Shown: positions 33,822-42,190 of the stretch, piece after piece
How positions within the stretch are numbered: position 1 is the first letter of the stretch
How the letters are laid out: each line of letters starts with the position of its first letter
From: a virus
DNA: 64,000 nt
Virus record (IMG/VR): IMGVR_UViG_3300032214_000715
Coordinates: 1-64,000 of that record
Strand: one strand, 5' to 3'
Notes under the pieces: generated by a model
What the model was told of the DNA's origin: nothing
Databases searched by the model: none
The model's input: the letters and a program-made list of their open reading frames with translations, nothing else
Made by a program: the position numbers and the translations under genes

Positions 33822-35032
33822 TGTTTCTCCAACAAAAACTTAGCGTCTTGTACTAATTCCGCTGTTATATTTATACTCTTTATCTTTTCTTTAAGATAAC
33901 TCTGTATATTGTACATATGAGGCAAAAGCACTCTTTCTATTTCACTGTGTAAGCCTCTTGCCCCAGTTTTTAGAGATAAACAATTTTCTGCTATAAGTTC
34001 TATAGCATTGTTATCAAATGAAAGTGATATTCCATCTAACTGAAATAGATACTTGTATTGATCAATATAGCTATTTTTTACATTTAACAAAATTTGAATC
34101 AATTGTTCTTTTGTCAATTCTCCAATAGACACTCTGCTGGTAAATCTTCCAGTAAATTCCGGTATCATTCCAAATTTAGTCAAGTCATCAGGAGTAACTA
34201 GTGGTAAATAATCCTGTTCTTTTACGTCAGCTTTTATTTTTGCTCCAAAGCCAATACTGTTTCCATCTACTCGTTTAGCTATGATTTCATTTAATCCAAC
34301 GAATGCTCCTCCGGCAATAAAGAGAATATTAGTAGTATCCACTTCTATCATATCGCTATTTGGGTTTTTTCGCTTGCTGCCCTGTGGCACTCTACACATA
34401 GTGCCTTCTACTAATTTAAGCAGTGCTTGTTGAACACCCTCACCGCTAACGTCACGTGTGATACTGGCACTTTCACTTTTACGAGCAACTTTGTCGATTT
34501 CGTCTATAAATACTATACCACGTTGAGCCTTGTCAACGTCTCCATCGGCGGCAGCCAATAGTCTAACAATCATACTTTCAACATCGTCGCCAACATAGCC
34601 AGCTTCAGTTAAGCTAGTAGCATCGGCCACGACAAATGGAACATCCAGATACTCGGCAACCGTTTTTGCTAACAATGTTTTTCCACTGCCAGTGGGTCCC
34701 AATACAAGAACATTACTTTTTTGTATTTTGATGTTTGAATCTTTATTGTTGATTCTCTTGTAATGATTGCTCACGGCAACACTTAGTATCATTTTGGCGT
34801 GTTCTTGCCCAATAACATAACGATCCAAGAACGATTTGATATCATCTGGATACAAACTCGTCTTTACATTTTGTAAATCGTTGATGCTATCGGACTCATC
34901 CAATAGTAACTCATTACATAGTTCAACGCAGTCATTACATATGGCTGTTTTTTCACCTACGATTAGCTTTTTTACTACACTCTTGTGTTTACCACAAAAG
35001 GAGCATTCTTGGAAATAAAGTACTTCGCTCAT
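33818..35032 (-). CDS. clpX: ATP-dependent Clp protease ATPase ClpX
   Basis: 404 residues. N-terminal zinc domain C10-x2-C13 ... C32-x2-C35; Walker A GPTGSGKT; pore loop AGYVGDD; Walker [10 protein letters not shown]; sensor region and [15 protein letters not shown] loop that docks ClpP; C-terminal [10 protein letters not shown] sensor II. The RKH loop is altered to KRKN. Expected to unfold substrates for the phage ClpP. The gap to the upstream gene carries CTAAATATC, a late-like motif. Confidence 0.95.
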   Translation of the reverse strand: MSEVLYFQECSFCGKHKSVVKKLIVGEKTAICNDCVELCNELLLDESDSINDLQNVKTSLYPDDIKSFLDRYVIGQEHAKMILSVAVSNHYKRINNKDSNIKIQKSNVLVLGPTGSGKTLLAKTVAEYLDVPFVVADATSLTEAGYVGDDVESMIVRLLAAADGDVDKAQRGIVFIDEIDKVARKSESASITRDVSGEGVQQALLKLVEGTMCRVPQGSKRKNPNSDMIEVDTTNILFIAGGAFVGLNEIIAKRVDGNSIGFGAKIKADVKEQDYLPLVTPDDLTKFGMIPEFTGRFTSRVSIGELTKEQLIQILLNVKNSYIDQYKYLFQLDGISLSFDNNAIELIAENCLSLKTGARGLHSEIERVLLPHMYNIQSYLKEKIKSINITAELVQDAKFLLEKQ

Positions 35033-35057
35033 TAATTTAGTTGTAATATACAGATAT

Positions 35058-36566
35058 TTAGTTATTTTTTAAGTAATTTGATATTTCAGCTTGTTCGCCA
35101 TCGGTCAAGTACTCTAGCTTGTATTTGTTTGCTTCTAACTGAGAAATCAAGTACATAATGTATTTTACACTATGTGTGTAATCAGTCACTACTTTTTTAT
35201 CAATGCTTACCCATTTTTTAGAATCAAACACGTACACCTTATTTGGAACACTATCTGTTCTTATATAAAACTCTCCATTAAACGCTTCCTTAGGAAACTC
35301 AGTTCCAAAATTTACAATAGTCGTATTTTTGCTTGAGTTCTTAAATACCAAATCAGGTCTAATAGCTTTCAGCGCGTTTATACTGGTTAATTTTCCATTA
35401 TAGTGAACATAGGACTGATCTTCATAAAATTTAATTTTTTCAACAGTATTACTAGTATCCTCACTGTTAGTCTCGATTACTATTGTAGTTGGTAGCAGAT
35501 TGTAACGAGTACTGTAATTATCAGCACGATAATCGGCGACGTTATGCGGAACATCATCTTCATTCGATGAGTGCTTAAACACTTGTGGACCTACTGGTTC
35601 AACACCCGGTGGATGTCTAGTGTCTGGAGTTTTAAATAAATATTTGTGTTTACTCAAATCAAACTGATCTTTTATCGCATCTGATAAATTTTCTGCTGTG
35701 ACTGGCTCAACACCGTCATTTAACGCTTTTTGCTCTATATCATCTGTCGTTTCAGTCACCTCATCAGTCATCACAGCTTGTTGTGGTTTCTTTTCTTCTC
35801 GTTCCCATTTTAGACTGTTATTTGCGGCCAAAATTAATATGATGGCAAGCGGATCAAACACAATAACTATCATAATAATTACCCAGCGAACCGCTCTTTC
35901 AAGTAAATTTGTATCGGGATTATCACCGTATATCAGCGCTGCGATATATTTAATTGGCCCAACTTCTGCCTCTACTTTGCGCTGACTTGCTGATATTGGT
36001 GCTCGTTCCTCGTTGAGTTTAGCAATTATTGTTTGTGCCTCGCCAATTTCCTTTTGTAGCTTTGTTCTTTCTGCTGACTGTTGACGGCGAATTTGTACAG
36101 AACGTTCAGCACTCTGCTCACTATCACTGCGAGACATTCTTTGATTTACTTGCTCGTCCATCTGCTGTAATGCGCGACGAGCAGTATCTATATTATCACG
36201 CTGTGTTTTAATTTTTTCATCAATCAACGCAACTTTTGCCGCTACATCTCCGCTAACTAATCCGGTGTCACTGTGTGCTTTTGAAAGTAATCCAAAAATT
36301 CCCATACTGGTTAAAAATGCCAGCGCAATAACCGCTGCGGTAAGATAAAGCTTGATGCTCCAAGCGGCACGATTCCAATATTTGTGTAGCCATACTGTAG
36401 TAGTAATTTTGGCTATCTCTAAAATTGCTCCCATTACTATGATTGGGATAACTGCTCCGGCAAATATCGCAGTCAAACCAATTACACTGTAATAAGCGGC
36501 AATAGCACTGATACACAGTGCTATAAATAGTACAAATCTACTAAAGGTAAAAAAATTATTAAGCAT
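35058..36566 (-). CDS. Large membrane protein with coiled coil
   Basis: 502 residues. Hydrophobic helices at about 8-28, 32-50, 72-97 and 225-247 flank a long coiled coil (about 110-205: DEKIKTQRDNIDTARRALQQ). C-terminal 250 residues soluble, Thr/Asn-rich, with HYNGKLTSINALKAIRPDLV. Similar membrane proteins are conserved in marine T4-like phages; role unknown. GCTAAATACT lies 4-5 nt before the ATG. Confidence 0.6.
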   Translation of the reverse strand: MLNNFFTFSRFVLFIALCISAIAAYYSVIGLTAIFAGAVIPIIVMGAILEIAKITTTVWLHKYWNRAAWSIKLYLTAAVIALAFLTSMGIFGLLSKAHSDTGLVSGDVAAKVALIDEKIKTQRDNIDTARRALQQMDEQVNQRMSRSDSEQSAERSVQIRRQQSAERTKLQKEIGEAQTIIAKLNEERAPISASQRKVEAEVGPIKYIAALIYGDNPDTNLLERAVRWVIIMIVIVFDPLAIILILAANNSLKWEREEKKPQQAVMTDEVTETTDDIEQKALNDGVEPVTAENLSDAIKDQFDLSKHKYLFKTPDTRHPPGVEPVGPQVFKHSSNEDDVPHNVADYRADNYSTRYNLLPTTIVIETNSEDTSNTVEKIKFYEDQSYVHYNGKLTSINALKAIRPDLVFKNSSKNTTIVNFGTEFPKEAFNGEFYIRTDSVPNKVYVFDSKKWVSIDKKVVTDYTHSVKYIMYLISQLEANKYKLEYLTDGEQAEISNYLKNN

Positions 36567-36570
36567 AGAT

Positions 36571-36580
36571 AGTATTTAGC
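36571..36580 (-). promoter_or_regulatory. T4-like late promoter variant, leaderless arrangement
   Basis: Minus-strand GCTAAATACT; TAAATA ends 6 nt before ATG 36566. Confidence 0.5.
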
Positions 36581-36594
36581 GACAAGATGTCGCT
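36578..36594. repeat. Inverted repeat overlapping a late promoter
   Basis: AGCGAC-AAGAT-GTCGCT, 6-bp stem, between two minus-strand genes. It may end the upstream transcript or act at the promoter; no T run. Confidence 0.5.
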
Positions 36595-36606
36595 CAAAAC
36601 ACTAGA

Positions 36607-37056
36607 CTACTTTACTAGACTATACACAAGCATGAATTGCTCATATGCTTTCTTTACTTCAGGATGTTGTAGCTTTTTATTGGCCTCAACGATTAAAGCA
36701 TCTACTCCAGCTTCGGCTGCTTCTCTGGCACTTGGCCATTCTAATTGTTTTGCGCTTTTTCCGAATACTTCAACTAAATTATCCCACGCTTGTTTTTGTT
36801 CGGGCGTGAGTAGTGTTTTAGATTCACGATGTCTTAGAGAAGTAGCTTGAACTAATACTCCACTAATAGCATCAGTGGCAAACGTTCCAGCCGCAATTAA
36901 TGGAGCAAATTCTGGATCAATATTATAGCGTGTGATCTTATGCCCAGGCTCACTTACAACAATGTGTGTGCCCTTTTGATAGGCATCCATCAACTGATCG
37001 TCATACTCCTTGACCGGAATATATTTACGACCTTCTTTTCTGTAAAAAGTAGTCAT
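36607..37056 (-). CDS. Conserved phage hypothetical protein
   Basis: 149 residues. FYRKEGRKYIPVKEYD ... YQKGTHIVVSEPGHKITRYNIDPEFAPLIAA and a C-terminal helical QLEWPSAREAAEAGVDALI block. I recognise it as a recurring conserved protein in large phage accessory regions; role unknown. 4-bp overlap with the upstream gene. Confidence 0.6.
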   Translation of the reverse strand: MTTFYRKEGRKYIPVKEYDDQLMDAYQKGTHIVVSEPGHKITRYNIDPEFAPLIAAGTFATDAISGVLVQATSLRHRESKTLLTPEQKQAWDNLVEVFGKSAKQLEWPSAREAAEAGVDALIVEANKKLQHPEVKKAYEQFMLVYSLVK

Positions 37057-37277
37057 ACAACTTTGCCTAATACTTCGTAAATGTAACTATCTAACTCAGC
37101 ATCAAAGGACTTGCCTATACGGCGCAGTTCATAAATTCTCATTAGCAGTTCATTATCACCGTCAACGTTTTGTCCACGATTTTCTAATTCTTCAACTAAA
37201 TCAGCAGTATCGATATCCGCCAAATCAATGTCTACAGTGACATAGGTTTCAACAGGTATGGTTCGTTTGTATCTCAT
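37053..37277 (-). CDS. Conserved small phage protein
   Basis: 74 residues. VTVDIDLADIDTADLVEELENRG is the conserved block, followed by a helix. Acidic. Function unknown. Part of a compact run of seven minus-strand genes from 38953. Confidence 0.6.
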   Translation of the reverse strand: MRYKRTIPVETYVTVDIDLADIDTADLVEELENRGQNVDGDNELLMRIYELRRIGKSFDAELDSYIYEVLGKVV

Positions 37278-37279
37278 GA

Positions 37280-37558
37280 TTACCTCGCCAGAATTTCTAC
37301 AATTTTCTTTGAATCAACAACATCAATTACTTCTTTGGTATCCTTGACTACCATTTCTAGTTCAACGATTTCCCATTCACCTAAGTCTACGTGTCTGCTG
37401 TACCGACCGTACTGACAATTCATAACACCAGTTAAGAATGCCCTAAGTCGTCCCATTTTTTGAAAGATACGCCCAGTGCCATCATATGAAAGATAGTGTG
37501 GGGTACCCTTCACAAAAAGGCCTGTTTCTTTATGCCGAATTTTGTAGTAAACAGTCAT
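37280..37558 (-). CDS. Conserved small phage protein
   Basis: 92 residues. YYKIRHKETGLFVKGTPHYLSYDGTGRIFQKMGRLRAFLTG, a conserved phage pattern (Y-x-I-R-x-K-x-T-G-L-F ... G-x-x-R). Stop and start of neighbouring genes nearly coincide. Function unknown. Confidence 0.6.
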   Translation of the reverse strand: MTVYYKIRHKETGLFVKGTPHYLSYDGTGRIFQKMGRLRAFLTGVMNCQYGRYSRHVDLGEWEIVELEMVVKDTKEVIDVVDSKKIVEILAR

Positions 37559-37842
37559 CAGTCATACTCAACATGATGAATCATCTTTTCGCCCATCCAA
37601 GGGCTACCACTCTCTGGACGATAGTGTGTACCATCTCCGTGTTCTTCTAATGACTTACTCATGCGAGTGAATTCCTCACGGGTGATTTCATGACCAGTGA
37701 TAATCTGTTCACCTAAACTCATTTGACTGAATTCTTCGGCTTCTTCCATAGCTACAGTATCATAAGCATGATCTAGACTCTTACAGTCAATCACGTACTT
37801 GTGACGAAATGTGTGAATAGTTTCAACTACAAATAATGGCAT
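37558..37842 (-). CDS. Conserved small phage protein
   Basis: 94 residues. TFRHKYVIDCKSLDHAYDTVAMEE then QIITGHEITREEFTRMS and SPWMGEKMIHHVEYD. Known only as a conserved phage hypothetical. TAATG-type one-base overlap with the next gene. Confidence 0.6.
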   Translation of the reverse strand: MPLFVVETIHTFRHKYVIDCKSLDHAYDTVAMEEAEEFSQMSLGEQIITGHEITREEFTRMSKSLEEHGDGTHYRPESGSPWMGEKMIHHVEYD

Positions 37843-37844
37843 GG

Positions 37845-38438
37845 TTATTCCTCTTCTGTTTCTTCAATATGATGTAGTGAGAAGTCACCGTACTTGCCAG
37901 ACCAGTCACCGCCGTAGTTTTCAATGTCTACGCCATTATATTCTACACTGGTGATAACTTCGCAGTTCTCGACTTCTGTTACTTTAAACTTTAGTAATTT
38001 AGGATCAAACTTTTCAATTTCAATTTCACCATGGAAGTATAGTCCCTTACCTCCTTGTTCCCAGTATACGTAGTATCCAGGCTTTAGATCATCAATGAAC
38101 GTTGACTCAATACACTCCATATTTTCATCGGTGCCATCTTCCTCATTCAGGAACGCTGAGATTTCATCATTGAAAATTTCAGTTTCGCCTTCCTTGATAA
38201 CTAGCGTACTATAGTTGGCGTCAGCTCCATATGCTTCTGCTTCACTAGAATAGTCATTGTAATACCATTCAAACCGCGCATCTTCGGGAACTTCTTCTGA
38301 ATCATAGTCAATATTTTGATTTAGCGCTTCGCCCAAATCAGCTTCACGCTCAGACCAATATTCGTATTGTTCTTTGGTAATCTCACCAATACCGACTTCG
38401 TATCCGCGACTATAAATTTCAATTTTATACTTATTCAT
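37845..38438 (-). CDS. Acidic hypothetical protein
   Basis: 197 residues, strongly acidic and Tyr-rich. N-terminal YKIEIYSRGYEVGIGEITKEQYEYW; Gly/Tyr-rich GYYVYWEQGGKGLYFHGEIE in the middle. No family recognised. Overlaps the upstream gene by 8 bp. Confidence 0.55.
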   Translation of the reverse strand: MNKYKIEIYSRGYEVGIGEITKEQYEYWSEREADLGEALNQNIDYDSEEVPEDARFEWYYNDYSSEAEAYGADANYSTLVIKEGETEIFNDEISAFLNEEDGTDENMECIESTFIDDLKPGYYVYWEQGGKGLYFHGEIEIEKFDPKLLKFKVTEVENCEVITSVEYNGVDIENYGGDWSGKYGDFSLHHIEETEEE

Positions 38439-38712
38439 CGTTATCTCCTAGTTCGTAAGTTACATCAAACCCGCCCTTACGACTTGTCCACCAGTCATCA
38501 TAGACAGGATTCCATTCTAGATCAACATCGTTATTAATAGCGTCAGTTACGATATCATCAATGTCTGCTTCACCGTTTTCAAGAGCAACGAGAAATTTCT
38601 CTAGTTCTTCTTCTGGTAGATCAGGATAAATCTCTGACAATAAATCAATATCAAAATTTAGTTCAAACTGACTATCCACTTGGTGCCATTCGTGCTTTAC
38701 TACAGTTACCAT
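38431..38712 (-). CDS. Conserved small phage protein (WWTSRKGG)
   Basis: 93 residues, acidic N-terminal helices, C-terminal WNPVYDDWWTSRKGGFDVTYEL, a motif shared by small proteins of many large phages. Function unknown. Confidence 0.6.
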   Translation of the reverse strand: MVTVVKHEWHQVDSQFELNFDIDLLSEIYPDLPEEELEKFLVALENGEADIDDIVTDAINNDVDLEWNPVYDDWWTSRKGGFDVTYELGDNDE

Positions 38713-38713
38713 T

Positions 38714-38953
38714 TTACTTCTCCAGTTTGTTGCGTAGTGCTTCTAGATTATTGTTGATGTTGATCATTAGAGCGATATAGCCACATGTTAGAATGCCTAC
38801 ACCAATAATTGTAAGAGACTCAAATACTGCGCCTAGAAAGTTCTCAGTAAGAAGATCAACGAATTTAAAAATTGCCAGGAAAGCAAAGATGCCAGCTAAA
38901 ACCTTGTTTAAGTGATCCAAGCTTTCTACGATTGTTGTATTGAATTTGCCCAA
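38714..38953 (-). CDS. Two-span membrane protein
   Basis: 79 residues, TTG start supported by AGGAGT. Two hydrophobic helices (about 18-38 and 42-65) and a charged C-terminus. First gene after a promoter. Confidence 0.55.
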   Translation of the reverse strand: MGKFNTTIVESLDHLNKVLAGIFAFLAIFKFVDLLTENFLGAVFESLTIIGVGILTCGYIALMININNNLEALRNKLEK

Positions 38954-38978
38954 GATGTACTCCTGATGTTAAGTTGTT

Positions 38979-39007
38979 ATTATATGATCTTGTTGATATA
39001 GAAGCAA
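38979..39007 (-). promoter_or_regulatory. Probable sigma70-type promoter
   Basis: Minus strand TATAAT (38979-38984) with TTGCTT 17 bp upstream (39002-39007). The 91-bp gap holds nothing else. Confidence 0.55.
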
Positions 39008-39044
39008 TAATTTTGGATTAATGACAGCATTCAAACATCAATCA

Positions 39045-39245
39045 TTATTTTAACCCAAAGTGTTCTTTAATTTCTTTAGCAGTTGCTGTATCACCTTTGA
39101 ACACAGCAATCTTTACGCATTCAAACAGAATTAAGTCGGCGAACTTTTCAATATTCTCATAACCAACCAATGCTCGTTCCCTCGGTGCACCACCAATAGG
39201 AACTGCCCTAGCCTGTTCGGCAAGTTCTCTAACTAGTCCGTTCAT
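39045..39245 (-). CDS. NERIKEL/HFGVE family protein
   Basis: 66 residues: MNGLVRELAEQARAV ... FADLILFECVKI ... IKEHFGLK. Divergent N-terminus, otherwise a full family member. ATGA overlap with the upstream gene. Last member of the array. Confidence 0.65.
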   Translation of the reverse strand: MNGLVRELAEQARAVPIGGAPRERALVGYENIEKFADLILFECVKIAVFKGDTATAKEIKEHFGLK

Positions 39246-39619
39246 CGTGGATCCATTCCGCCATCACTGACCACATCGCTATAAGTAGCACCGCCGCCTT
39301 CTTGAAGTTTCTTCTTTAGACGACGGATTTCAGCCTTGAGATTACGATTCTCATAGTCTGCCCAACCGGCACGTTCCTGCATCTCTGTCATTTGCTTGAC
39401 GAAGTCTCGATCACTTGGTGTTAGGTCTTCTTCAGGTGTGATGATGAATTTACCATGATCCCAATCAAAGCCCATCTGGATATTTTTTACCTTAACAGTA
39501 GGTAGTCCACCAACAGTAGAGTATGGCAGTTTGATCTTAATCACCACTTCGGGGTCTTCGTAGTGACCATCACGGTGGTGGCAATCAACAATGTGCTTTA
39601 GTTCACTTAGTTTCATCAT
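39242..39619 (-). CDS. Conserved phage protein with C-terminal coiled coil
   Basis: 125 residues. PEVVIKIKLPYSTVGGLPTVKVKNIQMGFDWDHGKFIITPEEDL is a conserved beta domain of phage accessory proteins; NRNLKAEIRRLKKKL is a coiled coil. Function unknown. Confidence 0.65.
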   Translation of the reverse strand: MMKLSELKHIVDCHHRDGHYEDPEVVIKIKLPYSTVGGLPTVKVKNIQMGFDWDHGKFIITPEEDLTPSDRDFVKQMTEMQERAGWADYENRNLKAEIRRLKKKLQEGGGATYSDVVSDGGMDPR

Positions 39620-39766
39620 TCAACTCCCGTTCTTCTTACGTTGTTGGATATAGTATTCATCCATCTTCTTTTTCCATTCTTCGGGTGTAGGATCACGAAA
39701 GTATCCTTGTGGCTTACTTGAACCACGCCCGCTTTTGAAACTATTGTATGCTGTTCTAAAACTCAC
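39620..39766 (-). CDS. Very small protein
   Basis: 48 residues, GTG start with AGGAG 7 nt upstream. SFRTAYNSFKSGRGSSKP, then RDPTPEEWKKKMDEYYI. Its last codons (GGG AGT TGA) supply the next ribosome site. Real-looking codon use and tight junctions support it. Confidence 0.6.
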   Translation of the reverse strand: MSFRTAYNSFKSGRGSSKPQGYFRDPTPEEWKKKMDEYYIQQRKKNGS

Positions 39767-39769
39767 GAT

Positions 39770-39925
39770 TCAACTCCTATTCAACACTGCCTGTAGAGCA
39801 TAGACAGCATCGTGTGTAGTAAAGAGTATAACATCATTTTCAATTACTGTATAGAGGTTAGGTTCTACCTCATTGGCTTCATTTACCCGCTTTTCAACTT
39901 TTAGAACTATAGTTTCAGTTTTCAC
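39770..39925 (-). CDS. Very small protein
   Basis: 51 residues, GTG overlapping the upstream stop (GTGA). VILFTTHDAVYALQAVLNRS at the end; the terminal N-R-S codons contain AGGAGT used by the next gene. Function unknown. Confidence 0.55.
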   Translation of the reverse strand: MKTETIVLKVEKRVNEANEVEPNLYTVIENDVILFTTHDAVYALQAVLNRS

Positions 39926-40155
39926 GATTCAACTCCAAAAAATGTTTTATGTAAGGCTTCGAGATAATCGTCTGTGCCCATATGCGAATTGCCATTGTCA
40001 ATCTTACTATAGATGCCAGCACATTCTTTCACAATCAACTCGGCGAGTTTTTCCGCAAACGCATATAATTCAGGGTTGGCAGAAATTTTCCTGTTGACTG
40101 TTTCTTCTGCCATAAACTTTGCCTGATTCGCAAGTTCCTTAATTCGTTCGTTCAT
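39922..40155 (-). CDS. NERIKEL/HFGVE family protein
   Basis: 77 residues: MNERIKELANQAKFMAEE ... KLAELIVKECAGIYSKID ... FFGVES. Full family architecture. The F-G-V-E-S codons (TTTGGAGTTGAATCGTGA) carry GGAG for the next GTG start. Confidence 0.7.
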   Translation of the reverse strand: MNERIKELANQAKFMAEETVNRKISANPELYAFAEKLAELIVKECAGIYSKIDNGNSHMGTDDYLEALHKTFFGVES

Positions 40156-40274
40156 TTTGTTATCCTATATCCTACATACCAGAGATCAATACGGAAAAAC
40201 CAATTGCCTTTATTTTTACCAAAGCCGATTCGTAGCATACGGTCATCTTTGTCTAGTAAGATTTTTGTCAACAT
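40152..40274 (-). CDS. Very small conserved phage protein
   Basis: 40 residues: MLTKILLDKDDRMLRIGFG, KNKGNWFFRIDLWYVGYRI. I recognise this as a short conserved phage protein. One-base overlap upstream (TAATG) and ATGA overlap downstream. Confidence 0.65.
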   Translation of the reverse strand: MLTKILLDKDDRMLRIGFGKNKGNWFFRIDLWYVGYRITK

Positions 40275-40492
40275 TATAAGAACAGACCTTTTCTGTCTAC
40301 GCCAGTTTCATAGTATTCTTTTGCGGCCCCACTGTAATACATTACCTCTCCACATTGAGCACACTTATAGCGATGTAGGTCCAAGTCCACTGTGGTACTA
40401 ACAGTTTCAGACTCCCACTCACCTTCAGTTTCTTCACCAAAGCAATTTGTGGTTACCCATGTCTGTTTGGTTCTACTATGTGAGCAAGTCAT
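40274..40492 (-). CDS. Small zinc-ribbon protein
   Basis: 72 residues. N-terminal CSHS and central YKCAQCGEVMYYSG suggest a zinc site. A recurrent small protein of phage accessory regions; function unknown. ATGA overlap with the family gene upstream. Confidence 0.6.
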   Translation of the reverse strand: MTCSHSRTKQTWVTTNCFGEETEGEWESETVSTTVDLDLHRYKCAQCGEVMYYSGAAKEYYETGVDRKGLFL

Positions 40493-40770
40493 TCTTTAAC
40501 TCCGAAATGTTGTTTCAATCGTTCTACACACACATCCTGTCCATCAATAAAGGCCTTGTCTATTGCGCTGGCCTGCTCATACAGAATATCCGATTCTCCG
40601 CCTGGCCAACAAACCATAATACATTCCCGAACAATCAACTCGGCGAACTTTTCAATTCTGTCATCCCATAGTTCCACAGTTTCAACATGCTGTGGAGGAT
40701 TTGACATTAGATTTCTAGTGCTAATATGAGCACCGGCCTCTTTAGCAAGTTTCCTAATTCGTTCGTTCAT
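40489..40770 (-). CDS. NERIKEL/HFGVE family protein
   Basis: 93 residues: MNERIRKLAKEAG ... KFAELIVRECIMVCW ... LKQHFGVKE. ATG 40770 preferred to a TTG two codons upstream. End codons GGAGTTAAAGAATGA provide the next site. Confidence 0.7.
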   Translation of the reverse strand: MNERIRKLAKEAGAHISTRNLMSNPPQHVETVELWDDRIEKFAELIVRECIMVCWPGGESDILYEQASAIDKAFIDGQDVCVERLKQHFGVKE

Positions 40771-40873
40771 TTGCAATCTCTTTTAATCTAAGGACAAAAT
40801 CTGTTTGTTCGTATTCACCATAAACATTAACGAGCCTTGAGGCTAACCATAGTAGAAATTCTTTATCACTCAT
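40754..40873 (-). CDS. Very small conserved phage protein
   Basis: 39 residues: MSDKEFLLWLASRLVNVYGE, YEQTDFVLRLKEIA, a pattern I know from several T4-like phages. It ends NERTN because its last codons run through the MNERI start of the next gene in another frame. Confidence 0.65.
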   Translation of the reverse strand: MSDKEFLLWLASRLVNVYGEYEQTDFVLRLKEIANERTN

Positions 40874-41061
40874 TATTCAACTCCAAAGTATTCCTTGATC
40901 ATTGGTCCAGGATATTCACCACCGTCGTGGGCATAGTTGCCAATCATAACACACTTTTTGATAATCAACTCGGCGAATTTATCCTGCCACTTGTCTCGGT
41001 CAAACGCTGGACTAAATTCCTGAGTAGCCTGTTTAGCCAGTTCTTTAATTCGTTCGTTCAT
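40873..41061 (-). CDS. NERIKEL/HFGVE family protein
   Basis: 62 residues: MNERIKELAKQATQEF ... DKFAELIIKKCVMI ... MIKEYFGVE. Compact member. ATG 41061 chosen over longer frames in the upstream gene. Confidence 0.7.
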   Translation of the reverse strand: MNERIKELAKQATQEFSPAFDRDKWQDKFAELIIKKCVMIGNYAHDGGEYPGPMIKEYFGVE

Positions 41062-41062
41062 A

Positions 41063-41257
41063 TCAATCATCCCTACAATTACAATCACCAGTGCCGAAAC
41101 GAAGTTCTCCGCAATATGGACAACCTATACGATAATGTGGATCTAACTCGTTGAGAACACGATAGTATTCTGTTGTGCCAACAGGGCCGCCGCAATCCAT
41201 AGCAATTGCTACATGTGAGTAGCCTTTACTCAACAGTTCCTTAATTCGTTCGTTCAT
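41063..41257 (-). CDS. Chimeric small protein: NERIKEL start, zinc-ribbon end
   Basis: 64 residues. Begins MNERIKELLSKGYSHVAIAM but lacks the FAELI and HFGVE blocks; ends YRIGCPYCGELRFGTGDCNC, a probable zinc ribbon. Looks like the family start joined to another small gene. Confidence 0.6.
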   Translation of the reverse strand: MNERIKELLSKGYSHVAIAMDCGGPVGTTEYYRVLNELDPHYRIGCPYCGELRFGTGDCNCRDD

Positions 41258-41430
41258 AATGTTAGACCGCCCTTCTTTTCAAGACTTGCTTGATGCTCTT
41301 GTGGACTACGATTTACACACAACCCACCATCGTAAAGCAGGGGTTGTCCACACCAAGCTAACCATTCTAACCCACTCGGAGTAAATTTAGTTCCTGTGAC
41401 ATTCCAAGCCCGCCTGAATTGTTCGTTCAT
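41254..41430 (-). CDS. Small protein with NEQ start
   Basis: 58 residues: MNEQFRRAWNVTGTKFTPSG, LEWLAWCGQPLLYDGGLCVN. Begins like the family (MNEQ) but is otherwise different. ATGA overlap at both ends. Confidence 0.55.
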   Translation of the reverse strand: MNEQFRRAWNVTGTKFTPSGLEWLAWCGQPLLYDGGLCVNRSPQEHQASLEKKGGLTL

Positions 41431-41750
41431 ACCATACTCCTTCCAATCTCAGCCGCAGCCCTGACGATGGCGCGGCGTGTGGCGGCATATCCATCTTCGC
41501 CGCACTTTTCCCAGTCCTCTCTTGAGTAGCGCAGGGTGTAGAAGGGTAGGCATTTCACCGCCAGCCTGAAAGCATCGCCGTCGTCGGTGAGGGGGTTCCA
41601 AAGCGTTGGGTAGTCACTTGTTCTAGTCGGATGCCTTGACCTAAGATAGAACTCGAAAGCCGAAGGGAACAAAGGAAATCGTTTTTCAATGAAATCGTAC
41701 TTAGCCGCCTTCGCAGCGTATTCCAGCAGTTCTCTATCTGTATCAATCAT
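41427..41750 (-). CDS. Conserved phage protein of DUF2591-like type
   Basis: 107 residues. DRELLEYAAKAAKYDF, WNPLTDDGDAFRLAVKC and C-terminal TRRAIVRAAAEIGRSM, a set common in temperate and lytic phage genes. GC-rich codon use unlike its neighbours points to recent transfer. Function unknown. Confidence 0.65.
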   Translation of the reverse strand: MIDTDRELLEYAAKAAKYDFIEKRFPLFPSAFEFYLRSRHPTRTSDYPTLWNPLTDDGDAFRLAVKCLPFYTLRYSREDWEKCGEDGYAATRRAIVRAAAEIGRSMV

Positions 41751-41751
41751 T

Positions 41752-41946
41752 TTACTTACTCTGAATACAACGGTATTCGTTAGTTTTGAGACTCAATTGC
41801 CTAGCAGCATCATCGCACATTTCTCGTGCTGTCTTTTTGCCCATACGACCCTCTTCCATATGGAACTCCCCAATAGGTCGCCAATCGTACTTACAGACAG
41901 CAGGCACACAGGCAATCACGGTCCAAATTACAAGAATGTAGGTCAT
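41752..41946 (-). CDS. Small exported or membrane-anchored protein
   Basis: 64 residues; hydrophobic start MTYILVIWTVIACVPAV (signal or anchor), then a charged tail with MCDDAARQLSLKT. Two cysteines follow. Function unknown. Confidence 0.55.
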   Translation of the reverse strand: MTYILVIWTVIACVPAVCKYDWRPIGEFHMEEGRMGKKTAREMCDDAARQLSLKTNEYRCIQSK

Positions 41947-41949
41947 GGT

Positions 41950-42078
41950 TCAATTACCTTTCCACTTACTATAGATCCAACTTGTTAATAAAGTCACGCC
42001 GGATGCTACCATAATAATACCAACAATTCCAACGGTTGCTATTAAAATGTCTATTAGAGCGCCAGCCACTTCACTCAC
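41950..42078 (-). CDS. Very small membrane protein
   Basis: 42 residues, GTG start (GTG 42069 is an alternative). ALIDILIATVGIVGIIMVAS spans the membrane; basic end SKWKGN. Third of three consecutive single-span proteins. Confidence 0.5.
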   Translation of the reverse strand: MSEVAGALIDILIATVGIVGIIMVASGVTLLTSWIYSKWKGN

Positions 42079-42190
42079 CTCTCCACGCACTATAAATCAT
42101 CTGATAAGCACAATAGGGAATCATAAGTGTGACTCCAGTAATGGCCAATAGCCAAACGGTTATAAACACATCCATCAAAATGTTAATCAT
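42071..42190 (-). CDS. Very small membrane protein
   Basis: 39 residues: MINILMDVFITVWLLAITGV, then TLMIPYCAYQMIYSAWRG. ATGA overlap upstream. Its last codons (GGAGAGGTGAGTGA) overlap the next start. Confidence 0.5.
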   Translation of the reverse strand: MINILMDVFITVWLLAITGVTLMIPYCAYQMIYSAWRGE

